From: Flavobacteriales bacterium
GTDB lineage: Bacteria > Bacteroidota > Bacteroidia > Flavobacteriales_D > Crocinitomicaceae
Direction of reading: 5' to 3'
Assembly: GCA_947463385.1 (NCBI GenBank)
Contig: CANHSL010000002.1
Location: forward strand, 1 to 64,000
DNA length: 64,000 bases
The translations under genes and the position numbers were made by a program. A model generated the notes under the pieces. It did not search any database. It was given only the letters and a program-made list of their open reading frames with translations, and was not told the DNA's origin. Positions within the stretch are counted from its first letter, which is position 1. Each line of letters starts with the position of its first letter. This document shows, piece after piece, positions 36,504-46,108 of the stretch.

Positions 36504-36911
36504 ATGTTAATCGGAGTTGATTTTGGGTTGAAAAGAACAGGGGTGGCTGTCACGGATTCATCGATGATTATTGCTTCCCCCTTGGATATGATACCGTCAG
36601 ATCAAATCATGGATTGGATTAAAGCGTTTCATACGAAGCATTCCCTTAAAGGCATTGTATTAGGATTTCCCTTATCGGTGAATGGAGAATACACACACAT
36701 TACCGAGAATGTACTTTTATTTAAAGCAGCCCTTGAAAAAGAAATCGCTGATTTGCCTGTTTATTTGCAAGATGAACGGTATTCTTCACAGCGCGCCTCG
36801 GAAGCAATACATCACCTCGGTAAAAAAAAGCATGGAAAGAATAAAGGAATCGTTGATAAAGTAAGTGCGGCAATTATTTTGCAAGATTACTTAAATGAAC
36901 GAAGTACTTAA
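36504..36911 (+). CDS. ruvX: Putative pre-16S rRNA nuclease / Holliday-junction resolvase-like YqgF
   Basis: A 135-residue RNase H-fold protein of the YqgF/RuvX family, implicated in 16S rRNA 5'-end maturation. It begins MLIGVDFGLKRTGVAVTD, where Asp5 is a metal ligand, and has the conserved GFPLSVNGEYTHIT, LQDERYSSQRA and GIVDKVSAAIILQDYL segments. Length is typical (about 138). The divergent lipoprotein gene shares its short upstream region, and def follows 29 bases downstream with its own -7 box. Confidence 0.93.
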   Translation: MLIGVDFGLKRTGVAVTDSSMIIASPLDMIPSDQIMDWIKAFHTKHSLKGIVLGFPLSVNGEYTHITENVLLFKAALEKEIADLPVYLQDERYSSQRASEAIHHLGKKKHGKNKGIVDKVSAAIILQDYLNERST

Positions 36912-36923
36912 TATGAACTGATG

Positions 36924-36931
36924 TATCTTTG
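36924..36931 (+). promoter_or_regulatory. -7 element upstream of def
   Basis: TATCTTTG nine bases before the def ATG, implying a leader of about five bases if used. It may supplement read-through from ruvX. Confidence 0.5.
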
Positions 36932-36940
36932 TAGTTAGTT

Positions 36941-37528
36941 ATGATTTTACCAATAGTTGCCTACGGTGATCCCGTACTTAAAAAGGATTCAGAAGATATT
37001 TCTAAAGATTATCCAGCCTTGGACCAATTAATAGAAAACATGTTTGAAACCATGTACCACGCAAAAGGGGTAGGCTTAGCCGCTCCTCAAATCGGCTTAA
37101 ATATTCGGCTCTTTATTGTAGATGGTTCGCCATTCGCCGATGAAGAAGGGGAGGAGCCGGATCCGCGCGCTGTGGGCATTGAATCCTTCAAAAAGGTTTT
37201 TATTAATCCGGTGATTGAAGAGGAATCCGGAGAAATATGGTCGTTTCAAGAGGGCTGTCTCTCGATTCCTAAAGTAAGAGAAAATGTACCGCGTAAGTCG
37301 GATGTGCTCGTGAGCTATTATGACGCGGAATGGAATTTGCATGAGGAGCGATTCTCAGGTTATGCCGCCAGAATTATTCAACATGAATACGATCATATTG
37401 AAGGGGTTCTTTTTACCGATCATTTAAATCCGCTTAAAAAGAAACTCATTCAAAAGAAATTAAAGCAGATTGCAGAAGGTGCAATTACTACAGATTATAA
37501 AATGAAATTCCATAAATTGAAACGATGA
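36941..37528 (+). CDS. def: Peptide deformylase
   Basis: A cytoplasmic metalloenzyme that removes the formyl group from nascent polypeptides. All three motifs are present in the 195-residue protein: GVGLAAPQ (43-50), EGCLS (104-108, Cys metal ligand) and QHEYDH (147-152, two His ligands and catalytic Glu). Compared with E. coli it has a short acidic insert (FADEEGEEPDPRAVG, 65-79), common in Bacteroidota deformylases. Its stop overlaps the start of the next gene (ATGA). Confidence 0.97.
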   Translation: MILPIVAYGDPVLKKDSEDISKDYPALDQLIENMFETMYHAKGVGLAAPQIGLNIRLFIVDGSPFADEEGEEPDPRAVGIESFKKVFINPVIEEESGEIWSFQEGCLSIPKVRENVPRKSDVLVSYYDAEWNLHEERFSGYAARIIQHEYDHIEGVLFTDHLNPLKKKLIQKKLKQIAEGAITTDYKMKFHKLKR

Positions 37529-38103
37529 AATTACTCAATTCCTTAGTTGTATTAGCTGTATTGTTGTGGGGTGTTAATTCCTGTAAAAATTCCACTGCCG
37601 ATACCGAAACAGCTGCACCGGTTTCAAGAGAATCGTTAAAGGCATCAATTCAGGCCATGGAGGATTCGGTTACGACCTTATCTACCCAAAAAACTACGGG
37701 GGCCATGCTCAGTTTGAGTCAGCAAGAATTGATTAATCGCTTAACAGCGTATTACAGAAATTATCCAGAAGACCCGTATTCAGCAGATTGTTTATTCAAA
37801 GTGCAAATGGTTTATTCTGGATTAAATGCCCACCGTAAAAGCATTGCATATGGAGATACCCTGCTAAAGAAATTCCCAAGTTATAAAAACAAGTACTTGG
37901 CCATTGAAAGTAATATTGCGGCTTTGGATGTCTTTATAGAACCCCGTGATACCTCGGAAATTCATCGATATTATAACATGTTACTGAACGACAGTGAGTA
38001 CCCAAGTGCAAAAAAGTTAGAAATCAGACGAAGACTTAAGTACTTGGAGCTTTCGATTTTTGATTATGCAAGCCTTCCGAAAAATAAGGCGCTTAAAAAA
38101 TAG
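37525..38103 (+). CDS. Small TPR-like lipoprotein
   Basis: A 192-residue predicted lipoprotein with lipobox VNSC (Cys20), a Thr/Ala-rich linker, and a helical C-terminal part (about 65-180) resembling tetratricopeptide or YfgM-type repeats (YRNYPEDPYSADCLFKVQMVYSGL, YGDTLLKKFPSYKNKYLAIES). Function is unknown. It is coupled to def by a 4-base overlap and lies upstream of the DUF1573 gene, which has its own promoter. Confidence 0.8.
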   Translation: MKLLNSLVVLAVLLWGVNSCKNSTADTETAAPVSRESLKASIQAMEDSVTTLSTQKTTGAMLSLSQQELINRLTAYYRNYPEDPYSADCLFKVQMVYSGLNAHRKSIAYGDTLLKKFPSYKNKYLAIESNIAALDVFIEPRDTSEIHRYYNMLLNDSEYPSAKKLEIRRRLKYLELSIFDYASLPKNKALKK

Positions 38104-38149
38104 CCTGTTAATGATGTGTTAATTTTTTTTCTACCCAAAACTTGTGGTA

Positions 38150-38157
38150 TACTTTTG
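38150..38157 (+). promoter_or_regulatory. -7 element for the DUF1573 gene
   Basis: TACTTTTG lies 25 bases upstream of the ATG at 38183. Because it falls inside the longer possible reading frame that begins at 38144, it supports the later start. Confidence 0.55.
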
Positions 38158-38182
38158 TAAAAGAAATTTAAACTCAAAAACT

Positions 38183-38620
38183 ATGAAAAAATTATTGTTT
38201 GCACTTAGCGTTATTTTTGCTGCAACGGCATTAAACGCACAAACGACCATCGAAAAAGGTCCGAAAATTTCTTTTTCTAAAGAAGTTCATGATTATGGCA
38301 ACATCAAGTATGATGGTGATCCTAATTGTAGTTTTGAATTTACAAATACAGGAGATGAGCCTTTGATTATTTCAAATGCGAAAGGATCTTGTGGATGTAC
38401 AGTTCCAGAATGGCCGAAAGAACCAATTGCTCCAGGAGCAAAAGGAACGATTAAAGTGAAATATGATACGAAGCGTTCTGGTCCGATCAACAAAAGCGTT
38501 ACCATTTCTTCGAATGCGGTAAACGAACCAGAAAAAGTAATCCGAATTAAAGGTGAAGTCGGACCGGCTCCTGAATCTGGAGTTCCTGTGAATAACAGCG
38601 GTGCGCCAACAAACAACTAA
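38183..38620 (+). CDS. DUF1573-domain exported protein
   Basis: A 145-residue periplasmic or surface protein with signal peptide MKKLLFALSVIFAATALNAQ and one DUF1573 domain (about 28-125): the conserved FEFTNTGDEPLIISNAKGSCGCTVPEWPKEPIAPG includes the CGCT motif. The immunoglobulin-like fold is close to ASH/MSP domains; the function is not established. The tail is short, Pro/Asn-rich and disordered. A strong terminator follows at 38641. Confidence 0.92.
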   Translation: MKKLLFALSVIFAATALNAQTTIEKGPKISFSKEVHDYGNIKYDGDPNCSFEFTNTGDEPLIISNAKGSCGCTVPEWPKEPIAPGAKGTIKVKYDTKRSGPINKSVTISSNAVNEPEKVIRIKGEVGPAPESGVPVNNSGAPTNN

Positions 38621-38640
38621 GATTTAAAATCTTTTATTTA

Positions 38641-38665
38641 AAGGCTCCTTCGGGAGCCTTTTTTT
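38641..38665 (+). terminator. Strong rho-independent terminator after the DUF1573 gene
   Basis: An 8-bp perfect stem AAGGCTCC/GGAGCCTT with a TTCG tetraloop and a run of seven T residues. It lies four bases before the convergent rluA-type gene end and may also stop transcription from the other side. Confidence 0.92.
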
Positions 38666-38668
38666 GTT

Positions 38669-39337
38669 TTATTGGATCCACGACTTGGTATTCGGTAGGG
38701 GGGCTTCTAGGGTGAGTTTTTCTTTTGTTATCGGATGACTAAATTCCAACTTGGCAGCATGTAAACAAATAGACCCATCGTCATTAGAACGCTTAGCGCC
38801 GTATTTTAAATCACCTCGAAGTGGGTGACCAATATGGGCCAATTGACAACGAATTTGATGGTGCCTTCCTGTTTCAAGGTTCACTTCAACAAGGGTATAT
38901 GAATCAAATTGTTTTATGGGTTTATAGCTCAACCTTGCTTCTTTTCCTTTCCCAGGGTCTACAACAAAACTTTTATTTTTCGACTCATTTTTTTTTAAAT
39001 CATGCCTTATGGATTCCCCCTTGCTAAGTTTTCCTTGAACTAAGGCTAGATATGACTTATCCGTTTGCTTTTCTCTAAATTGAGCGTTCATACGCTCCAA
39101 GGCTTTACTCGTTTTTGCGAACATTACTATGCCACTTGTAGGACGATCCAAGCGATGTATTACCCCGCAAAACACATTGCCAGGTTTATTATATTTTACT
39201 TTTAAAAATGCTTTGATTTCATCGGCAAGACATGCATCTCCCGTTTTATCTCCTTGTACTAACTGACCCGCTCGTTTGTTTATCCCAATCAAATGATTGT
39301 CTTCAAATAAAATTTGTTCGGGACGAAATGAATTCAT
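38669..39337 (-). CDS. RluA-family RNA pseudouridine synthase
   Basis: A 222-residue pseudouridine synthase modifying rRNA or tRNA. The catalytic motif GVIHRLDRPTSGIVMFAKT has the catalytic Asp64; KSYLALV and the C-terminal HQIRCQLAHIGHPLRGDLKYG are family hallmarks. It lacks an N-terminal S4 domain, unlike RluC and RluD, and so resembles the short RluA/TruC-type enzymes; the target uridine cannot be deduced. It starts eight bases after the ccsBA stop and is probably cotranscribed with it. Confidence 0.93.
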   Translation of the reverse strand: MNSFRPEQILFEDNHLIGINKRAGQLVQGDKTGDACLADEIKAFLKVKYNKPGNVFCGVIHRLDRPTSGIVMFAKTSKALERMNAQFREKQTDKSYLALVQGKLSKGESIRHDLKKNESKNKSFVVDPGKGKEARLSYKPIKQFDSYTLVEVNLETGRHHQIRCQLAHIGHPLRGDLKYGAKRSNDDGSICLHAAKLEFSHPITKEKLTLEAPLPNTKSWIQ

Positions 39338-39345
39338 TTGGTCAA

Positions 39346-42300
39346 TTACTTCGTTGCAGATTGGATTTGCTTGTTACGTAGCCATGAAACGATGCTCATT
39401 ATAATAAAGAACACAATCGTCCAGATGAGCCACGTGGGGAATTTTCCTAAACCATCACCTTGGGCATAGGAATGCAAGCCTACCAACATAAAGTTCACGC
39501 CGAAATACGTGAAAAGTATAGCCGAATACCCCCAGAAAGAAGCTAGATTAAAGGCAAACGCACTCTTTAATCCGGGAATGAATCGGAAATGTAAAATGAT
39601 GGCATATACTAAGACGGAAACTAAGGCCCACGTTTCTTTCGGGTCCCAACCCCAATATCGACCCCAGCTTTCGTTGGCCCATATTCCACCAAGGAAGGTA
39701 CCAATGGTCAACATAAAGACACCAATCGTCATGGTCATTTCACTCACTGCAGTAATTTGACCGATTTGATTTTGGATGTTGTGTGAATTTTTCTTTGTTT
39801 GAAATAAATAAAAACTCAAGTTGAGTAATCCGAGCACAAACGATAATCCCAAGAAACCGTAACTTCCTGTAATTATTGCCACGTGGATCATTAACCAATA
39901 GGATTTTAATACCGGTACGAGTGGGGTTATTTCGGGATCAAGCAGATTTAATTCAGATACAAAAAGCATCATGGCAGATAAAATTAGGGCCATCGGCATC
40001 ACAACCTCTACTTTTTTCAAAAACACCCATCCTGCAATTACCGTTACCCATGCAATAAATACAATGGCTTCATAGCCATTACTCCATGGCGCATGTCCTG
40101 AAATATACCATCGGAAGCCTAGTCCCGTTGCATGATAAATGAATAATAAGGCACCTAACCCTAAAAATATATTCCGAGTGATTCGTAGAACCTTTTTTCG
40201 TTTATCAGAAGGTGTTCCAAAAATGGAAGCAATGTACACAATGAGTAGGATTAAGCCGATAAGCAAATAGCTTCGATAAACAGATTTAAAAATTTGAAGG
40301 GTATTATACCGTATTTCAAACGCGACTTTACTAGGCGAGGGAACCACAGATTTACCTACAGTTCGCTGGATTTGTTCCATTTTTCCTAACAGAAAGAGCG
40401 CGTTGGAATAATTCTGATCTTGGGTCGCTTGGTCTAATGCGGCAAGATATTTTAAGGTTACGATCGAACTAATCGAATCTTCCCCCATAATTTCCATACT
40501 CATGGGAACGAACCACTTATTGTTTACATCATTCTTTTTGGGGATAATCCGCATGTACTGCCAGCTAATTATTCCTTGGAATACCTCAAAGCGTTCTGTG
40601 AGTTTAATGAGTTTTTTCTCAAATTCATCTTGAAATTTCTCTGCTTTACCATGTGCCGCAGCATATTGCGCTTGGAATTTATACCGTCCATCCGCTTCGA
40701 TGAGGTCATTGAAAGCACAGTATTTTTTTAAGTGTAGCCGCTCCCTCACTGCACTGGGAACCAAAATCATTGGTTTTTTCATCCAGTATTTACCATACAT
40801 ATGTAAACTAAGAATCGTTTGCACAGCATTGTATGAATCGAAGGTTGGTTCTCCGTGTATTTTTCGGAGTAGTTGGTCGCACAAGGTATGCATCGGAATA
40901 ATCCTACCGCCTTCATCTTGGACGAGTAGGGTAGCTAGTTTTTCGGAATGTTTCGCATCGATGACGCGATAAATTTTCGAATAGTCGGGTTGGTTTCCAT
41001 GTTGTGCTTGTACAGATAATCCAATTAACAAGAGCATTACTGTAAGAGACTGTTTTTTTAGTTTTCCTAACTGGTCACTTAAGGCACGGAACCTGCCTTT
41101 TGGAGCAAACAACGAAAGGATCATGCCTACAGCCATTAGAAGGTAGCCTAAATAGGTGATGTTTGTACCCCATGCATCGTGATTCACACTAAGTCTAGTA
41201 GATTCTTCATTTTCTGGCGTCGCTGGATTGTCCAAATCATAGGCGGATTGGAAAAATCGATATCCGTCATAGTCGGTAACGTGATTCATGAATACGTGAC
41301 GGTCACTTTTATAGTTATTCCGTGGATCCATGATGCTCAAGTAACTTTCAAATGAAGAAGGGGATTCGGATCCTGGGTATTTTGATAATTTAAAATCTTT
41401 ACAAAGCACACTAAAGGGGAGGGGACGTCTGACTGAACCGTATTCAAGCTGAACGAGAATCCCGTTGATCTCAAAATATTCCGGATCTGGAATGGCATTA
41501 AGCCCGCCTCTTAGTACCACCGTTTTATGCGTCTTTCCAGAAGAAACATCCACCGTAAGGTAATCGTCACCTTGATTTTTCATCTTAGCTTTCATGCGCG
41601 TCTTGTATGCATGGTAAAATACATTTTTCAGCACGAATTGATTGGTCCCGGATTGATATAGGGTTTTCAGGTTTGCATCTATCCATGTGTTTTTTGGGAT
41701 GTTCGTATACGCTGAATCAGGAATCGGGGCTCCGGATCTTCTTGCCTCCATCATCATCGTCATAGGAAGCATTCGCAAATCAACCGTAGTTTTTAACTTG
41801 ATTTTTTCACCGGATAATTTGAACGTGATCCCGTCTTTAGCACTCGTACCAAATGACAAGGGCATCGTTCCTGCCATTAATTTATCGCCTGGTACCAGGT
41901 AGTTTGATTTCATTTGTCCAACGACGATGTCTAATACGGCTCCCGGTTTAGTTTTATCAAAAGCAATCGTATCAATTGCATTTGAAATGAAATCTTTATA
42001 GGTTATCGCTAAGGTTTTTGAACCTTGCTGGATTTCGTGATTAAATGAATTGTTGACTATGCTCCAGTCCGACATCCAAGCGGGATATGCAAGTACTTTG
42101 GGTTCTTTTGGGTCACTGATAGAAACTAAGAGTTTTGGATCTGAGGTGTAGATGTAATCAACGGCTGTCCCTTCTCGGATAACAGCTAACCCTTCATATC
42201 CAGTATAGCGGGTGATTGCGGCCCCAATCATGATAATTAGAAAAGCGACGTGAAAACTGAGCTGGGCTACTTTTTCGCGCTGCCACATCTTGTAATTAAT

Positions 42301-42495
42301 GATGTTTACAATCATTGCAATTGAAAGGTAGGCGAGAAGTATAGTGAACCACGTAGCATTGTAAATAAGTATTTTTGCCGCTTGAACACCATGCATCGAT
42401 TCTATGAACGTAGCAATTCCAATGGCAGTCAGGAACACAAATAAACCAAGTGCCACAAGCCGCATTGAAAATACTATTTTTGTAATTCGTTCCAT
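39346..42495 (-). CDS. ccsBA: Fused cytochrome c biogenesis protein CcsBA (ResB-CcsA)
   Basis: A 1049-residue System II cytochrome c synthase that exports haem and attaches it to apocytochromes in the periplasm. The N-terminal half is ResB-like: membrane segments near residues 10-35, 45-65 and 78-95, then a large periplasmic domain and another membrane segment near 440-465. The C-terminal CcsA part has six or more membrane segments and the tryptophan-rich WWD haem-handling motif ending WGWDPKETWAL (948-958), with conserved His in VAIITGSYGF and GLHSYAQG surroundings. Between them, about residues 480-750, lies an extra periplasmic domain preceded by a signal-peptide-like segment. Such fusions are usual in Bacteroidota. 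No cytochrome gene is adjacent. Confidence 0.93.
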   Translation of the reverse strand: MERITKIVFSMRLVALGLFVFLTAIGIATFIESMHGVQAAKILIYNATWFTILLAYLSIAMIVNIINYKMWQREKVAQLSFHVAFLIIMIGAAITRYTGYEGLAVIREGTAVDYIYTSDPKLLVSISDPKEPKVLAYPAWMSDWSIVNNSFNHEIQQGSKTLAITYKDFISNAIDTIAFDKTKPGAVLDIVVGQMKSNYLVPGDKLMAGTMPLSFGTSAKDGITFKLSGEKIKLKTTVDLRMLPMTMMMEARRSGAPIPDSAYTNIPKNTWIDANLKTLYQSGTNQFVLKNVFYHAYKTRMKAKMKNQGDDYLTVDVSSGKTHKTVVLRGGLNAIPDPEYFEINGILVQLEYGSVRRPLPFSVLCKDFKLSKYPGSESPSSFESYLSIMDPRNNYKSDRHVFMNHVTDYDGYRFFQSAYDLDNPATPENEESTRLSVNHDAWGTNITYLGYLLMAVGMILSLFAPKGRFRALSDQLGKLKKQSLTVMLLLIGLSVQAQHGNQPDYSKIYRVIDAKHSEKLATLLVQDEGGRIIPMHTLCDQLLRKIHGEPTFDSYNAVQTILSLHMYGKYWMKKPMILVPSAVRERLHLKKYCAFNDLIEADGRYKFQAQYAAAHGKAEKFQDEFEKKLIKLTERFEVFQGIISWQYMRIIPKKNDVNNKWFVPMSMEIMGEDSISSIVTLKYLAALDQATQDQNYSNALFLLGKMEQIQRTVGKSVVPSPSKVAFEIRYNTLQIFKSVYRSYLLIGLILLIVYIASIFGTPSDKRKKVLRITRNIFLGLGALLFIYHATGLGFRWYISGHAPWSNGYEAIVFIAWVTVIAGWVFLKKVEVVMPMALILSAMMLFVSELNLLDPEITPLVPVLKSYWLMIHVAIITGSYGFLGLSFVLGLLNLSFYLFQTKKNSHNIQNQIGQITAVSEMTMTIGVFMLTIGTFLGGIWANESWGRYWGWDPKETWALVSVLVYAIILHFRFIPGLKSAFAFNLASFWGYSAILFTYFGVNFMLVGLHSYAQGDGLGKFPTWLIWTIVFFIIMSIVSWLRNKQIQSATK

Positions 42496-42511
42496 TGGAT
42501 TTTATTTGGTA

Positions 42512-42519
42512 CAAAAATA
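42512..42519 (-). promoter_or_regulatory. -7 element for ccsBA
   Basis: TATTTTTG on the minus strand, 16 bases before the ccsBA ATG. The whole intergenic region shared with the divergent esterase gene is only 67 bases. Confidence 0.55.
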
Positions 42520-42528
42520 CGCAATGCC

Positions 42529-42558
42529 TTGCTGATTGCCATCCTTTTCCAATATTTG
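42529..42558 (+). promoter_or_regulatory. Promoter of the esterase-like gene
   Basis: TTG (42529-42531), a 19-base spacer and AATATTTG (42551-42558), one mismatch from TAnnTTTG, ending four bases before the ATG at 42563. It overlaps the upstream region of divergent ccsBA. Confidence 0.45.
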
Positions 42559-42562
42559 TACT

Positions 42563-43486
42563 ATGAAAATATGCTTATTTTTCTTTTGCATTTCTCTTTC
42601 TTGGATTACCTCAAGTCAAGTGAATCCATTCGTTTGGAAACGCTCGAATAATCAACCAAGCTCCGGAGAACGCTATGAATCTACCCTGAGCCAAGGTTAC
42701 CTTAATGGACGAACGATACGCGTATGGGTGCCCGAGGACTATAATAAAACAAAGAAACCATACGAAGTTGTTTATTTTCAAGATGGCCAAATGCTTTTTG
42801 ATTCAACCAGCACCTGGAACCATCAATCGTGGGATCTTGCTAATTCAGCGACGAAATATCTTTCAAAAAAACGCTGTATTTTGGTTGGAATTGACAACGA
42901 TCCCGATAATCGGTACGCTGAGTTTTTTCCTTCGCCTATTTATTCAACCCTCCCTGTAAGTGTTCAACTTACCTTGCGGGATTCTTTATGGAATGGCTTG
43001 CCGCGGTTTGATTCTTATGCTGAAGCGCTAATAAACGAAGTATTCCCTTTAATTGAAAATCATTGGAACGTGCATCGTGGTGGCGCGCATCGAACCATGG
43101 TTGGATCAAGCATGGGGGGCATTGTGTCCTTAGCTTTTTTGTTAACACATCCGACTGAACTTTCAAGTATCGCATGCCTTTCAATTCATCTCCCCCTTGT
43201 TAATTATTGGAAATTCAATAACCGGTTTAAAGAGCCCTTAGCTGCAGCATTTAATGAATTCGTTGTGAAAAATTCAGCAGCCCTTGATGGTAAATCTATC
43301 TATGTTGATCGGGGTGACCAATCCCTTGATGCGGCCTATGCGGAATATTTTCCTGCATTTGAATCAGCTCTGAATACTTGTGCAAAGGAAAATAGAGTAA
43401 TCATAAAATTAATTTCGAATTCAGGGCATTCGGAGCGTGATTGGGCAGCGCGAATTGGCCCAATTCTAAAAACCCTTATTAAATAG
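42563..43486 (+). CDS. Exported alpha/beta-hydrolase of the putative esterase (EstD/Fes-like) family
   Basis: With the ATG at 42563 the protein has 307 residues and a signal peptide (MKICLFFFCISLSWITSSQ), so it acts outside the cytoplasm. The fold is that of the putative esterase family: YEVVYFQDGQMLFD near residue 70, the nucleophile elbow MVGSSMGGIVSL (Ser in GSSMG), and a late Asp/His region (DRGDQSLD, ISNSGHSERDW) supplying the rest of the triad. The substrate is unknown. A start at 42536 would include promoter sequence and is rejected. It is divergent from ccsBA. Confidence 0.85.
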   Translation: MKICLFFFCISLSWITSSQVNPFVWKRSNNQPSSGERYESTLSQGYLNGRTIRVWVPEDYNKTKKPYEVVYFQDGQMLFDSTSTWNHQSWDLANSATKYLSKKRCILVGIDNDPDNRYAEFFPSPIYSTLPVSVQLTLRDSLWNGLPRFDSYAEALINEVFPLIENHWNVHRGGAHRTMVGSSMGGIVSLAFLLTHPTELSSIACLSIHLPLVNYWKFNNRFKEPLAAAFNEFVVKNSAALDGKSIYVDRGDQSLDAAYAEYFPAFESALNTCAKENRVIIKLISNSGHSERDWAARIGPILKTLIK

Positions 43487-43488
43487 AA

Positions 43489-43506
43489 AGTCCCGCAAGC
43501 GGGACT
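43489..43506. terminator. Hairpin after the esterase gene
   Basis: A perfect 8-bp stem AGTCCCGC/GCGGGACT with a two-base centre, directly after the esterase stop. The tail CTATATAG lacks a T run, so its efficiency as an intrinsic terminator is uncertain. A related hairpin lies at 43557-43577. Confidence 0.5.
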
Positions 43507-43556
43507 CTATATAGACGTCTCAAACTATCCGTTTTCCGGGAAGAAAGAAACGAGTA

Positions 43557-43577
43557 AGCGTCCCATTTCGGGACGCT
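43557..43577. repeat. Second hairpin related to the one at 43489
   Basis: AGCGTCCC and GGGACGCT form a perfect 8-bp stem around ATTTC. The segment GGGACGCTATATG resembles GGGACTCTATATA after the first hairpin, so the two may be copies of one element in the 205-base gap between the convergent esterase and groEL genes. Confidence 0.6.
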
Positions 43578-43635
43578 ATATGTTCGAATTTAGCAAATAT
43601 ATCCTTCGGATAAATTGATCCTATGCAAAAAGCTA

Positions 43636-43691
43636 GATGAGCTTGTCGCTCAGTGGGTGAGCTTATCGCTCTGTAGGTGAGCTTGTCGAAC

Positions 43692-43693
<2 letters not shown>
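43636..43693. repeat. Tandem 20-bp repeat abutting the groEL stop codon
   Basis: Nearly three units with exactly 20-base period (TGAGCTT at 43638, 43658 and 43678). Units 1 and 2 contain GAGC-TTGTC/TTATC-GCTC, a small hairpin; unit 3 ends TTGTCGAACCTA and includes the groEL stop codon, read as TAG on the minus strand. Confidence 0.8.
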
Positions 43694-45350
<1,657 letters not shown>

Positions 45351-45366
45351 TTATCAGATTTTTAAC

Positions 45367-45642
45367 TTAAAATACACCATAGATATCGGATTCACGCATA
45401 ATCAAATACGAACTCCCGTCTAATTTTATCTCTGTTCCTGAATATTGACCATATAATACCACATCACCAACGCGAAGGATCATAGGTTCATCCTTTTTTC
45501 CTTCACCAACAGCAACGACTTTGCCTTTCAGTGGTTTTTCTTTCGCGGTATCAGGAATAATAATCCCACTCGCTGTTTTTTGCTCTGCTGGCGCCGGCTC
45601 TACCAGAACTCGATCCGCCAATGGTTTAAAGTTAACTGACAT
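45367..45642 (-). CDS. groES: Co-chaperonin GroES (10 kDa)
   Basis: A 91-residue lid subunit of the GroEL chamber. It begins [33 protein letters not shown], including the mobile loop that binds GroEL, and has [25 protein letters not shown] and DIYGVF. No CIRCE element was found upstream. A 12-bp-stem palindrome at 45729-45756, 87 bases upstream, could be a regulatory site as well as the terminator of secG. Confidence 0.99.
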   Translation of the reverse strand: MSVNFKPLADRVLVEPAPAEQKTASGIIIPDTAKEKPLKGKVVAVGEGKKDEPMILRVGDVVLYGQYSGTEIKLDGSSYLIMRESDIYGVF

Positions 45643-45720
45643 AAATAATAGTTTTTAAATGTATCTCTACTTCTCGAATTTCATACCATTGCATGCAAGT
45701 GAGACAAAATTTCCCTGAAC

Positions 45721-45756
45721 AAAAAAAAATGTCAGTATGTGCTGACATACTGACAT
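45721..45756 (-). terminator. Terminator of the miaB-secG unit, a perfect 12-bp-stem palindrome
   Basis: ATGTCAGTATGT and ACATACTGACAT pair perfectly around GCTG (45729-45756). On the minus strand the hairpin is followed by nine T residues. Its position just upstream of groES makes a second role as an operator possible. Confidence 0.8.
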
Positions 45757-45777
45757 TAGAATCGTATAATGTGTTAT

Positions 45778-46107
45778 TTACTGGTTGTTCCCAGATTGCC
45801 CCTGTTGGCCTTGCGGAGCTGATTGATTTCCAGCACCGGATTTCGGCTGCGTTTGCTGCGTCGGCTGTTTTATCGGCTGAGGTTTTGGTTGCTGCATCGT
45901 CATTACAATACAGCTAAGTACGATAGTTGCGGCAAGACCCCAAGTTAATTTGTCTATGAATTCGGAGGTCTGTTTTACCCCGCCAAGTTGCGTTGCGCTT
46001 CCGAAGTCACTACTTAAACCTCCTCCTTTTGGATTCTGAATAAATACAACAAAAATGAGCAGTAAGGCTGCAATGGTAATAATAATTGAAAAAATGGTCG
46101 TAATCAT
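45778..46107 (-). CDS. secG: Preprotein translocase subunit SecG
   Basis: A 109-residue inner-membrane subunit of the SecYEG channel. Two membrane segments (about 3-22 and 50-70) flank the conserved cytoplasmic segment VFIQNPKGGGLSSDFGSATQLGGVKQTSEFIDKLTW. The C-terminal tail (about 73-109) is an unusual low-complexity Gln/Pro/Gly/Asn-rich stretch. It starts one base after the preceding gene stop, as the last gene of the five-gene unit beginning with miaB. Confidence 0.95.
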   Translation of the reverse strand: MITTIFSIIITIAALLLIFVVFIQNPKGGGLSSDFGSATQLGGVKQTSEFIDKLTWGLAATIVLSCIVMTMQQPKPQPIKQPTQQTQPKSGAGNQSAPQGQQGQSGNNQ

Positions 46108-46108
46108 G

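Noticed and set aside
39509-43184. Several open frames opposite ccsBA and the esterase gene
   Set aside because: They lie antisense to well-supported genes, have no recognisable protein features and no promoter-like upstream sequence.
45643-45777. CIRCE heat-shock element upstream of groES
   Set aside because: No TTAGCACTC-N9-GAGTGCTAA sequence is present; the only palindrome has a different sequence.
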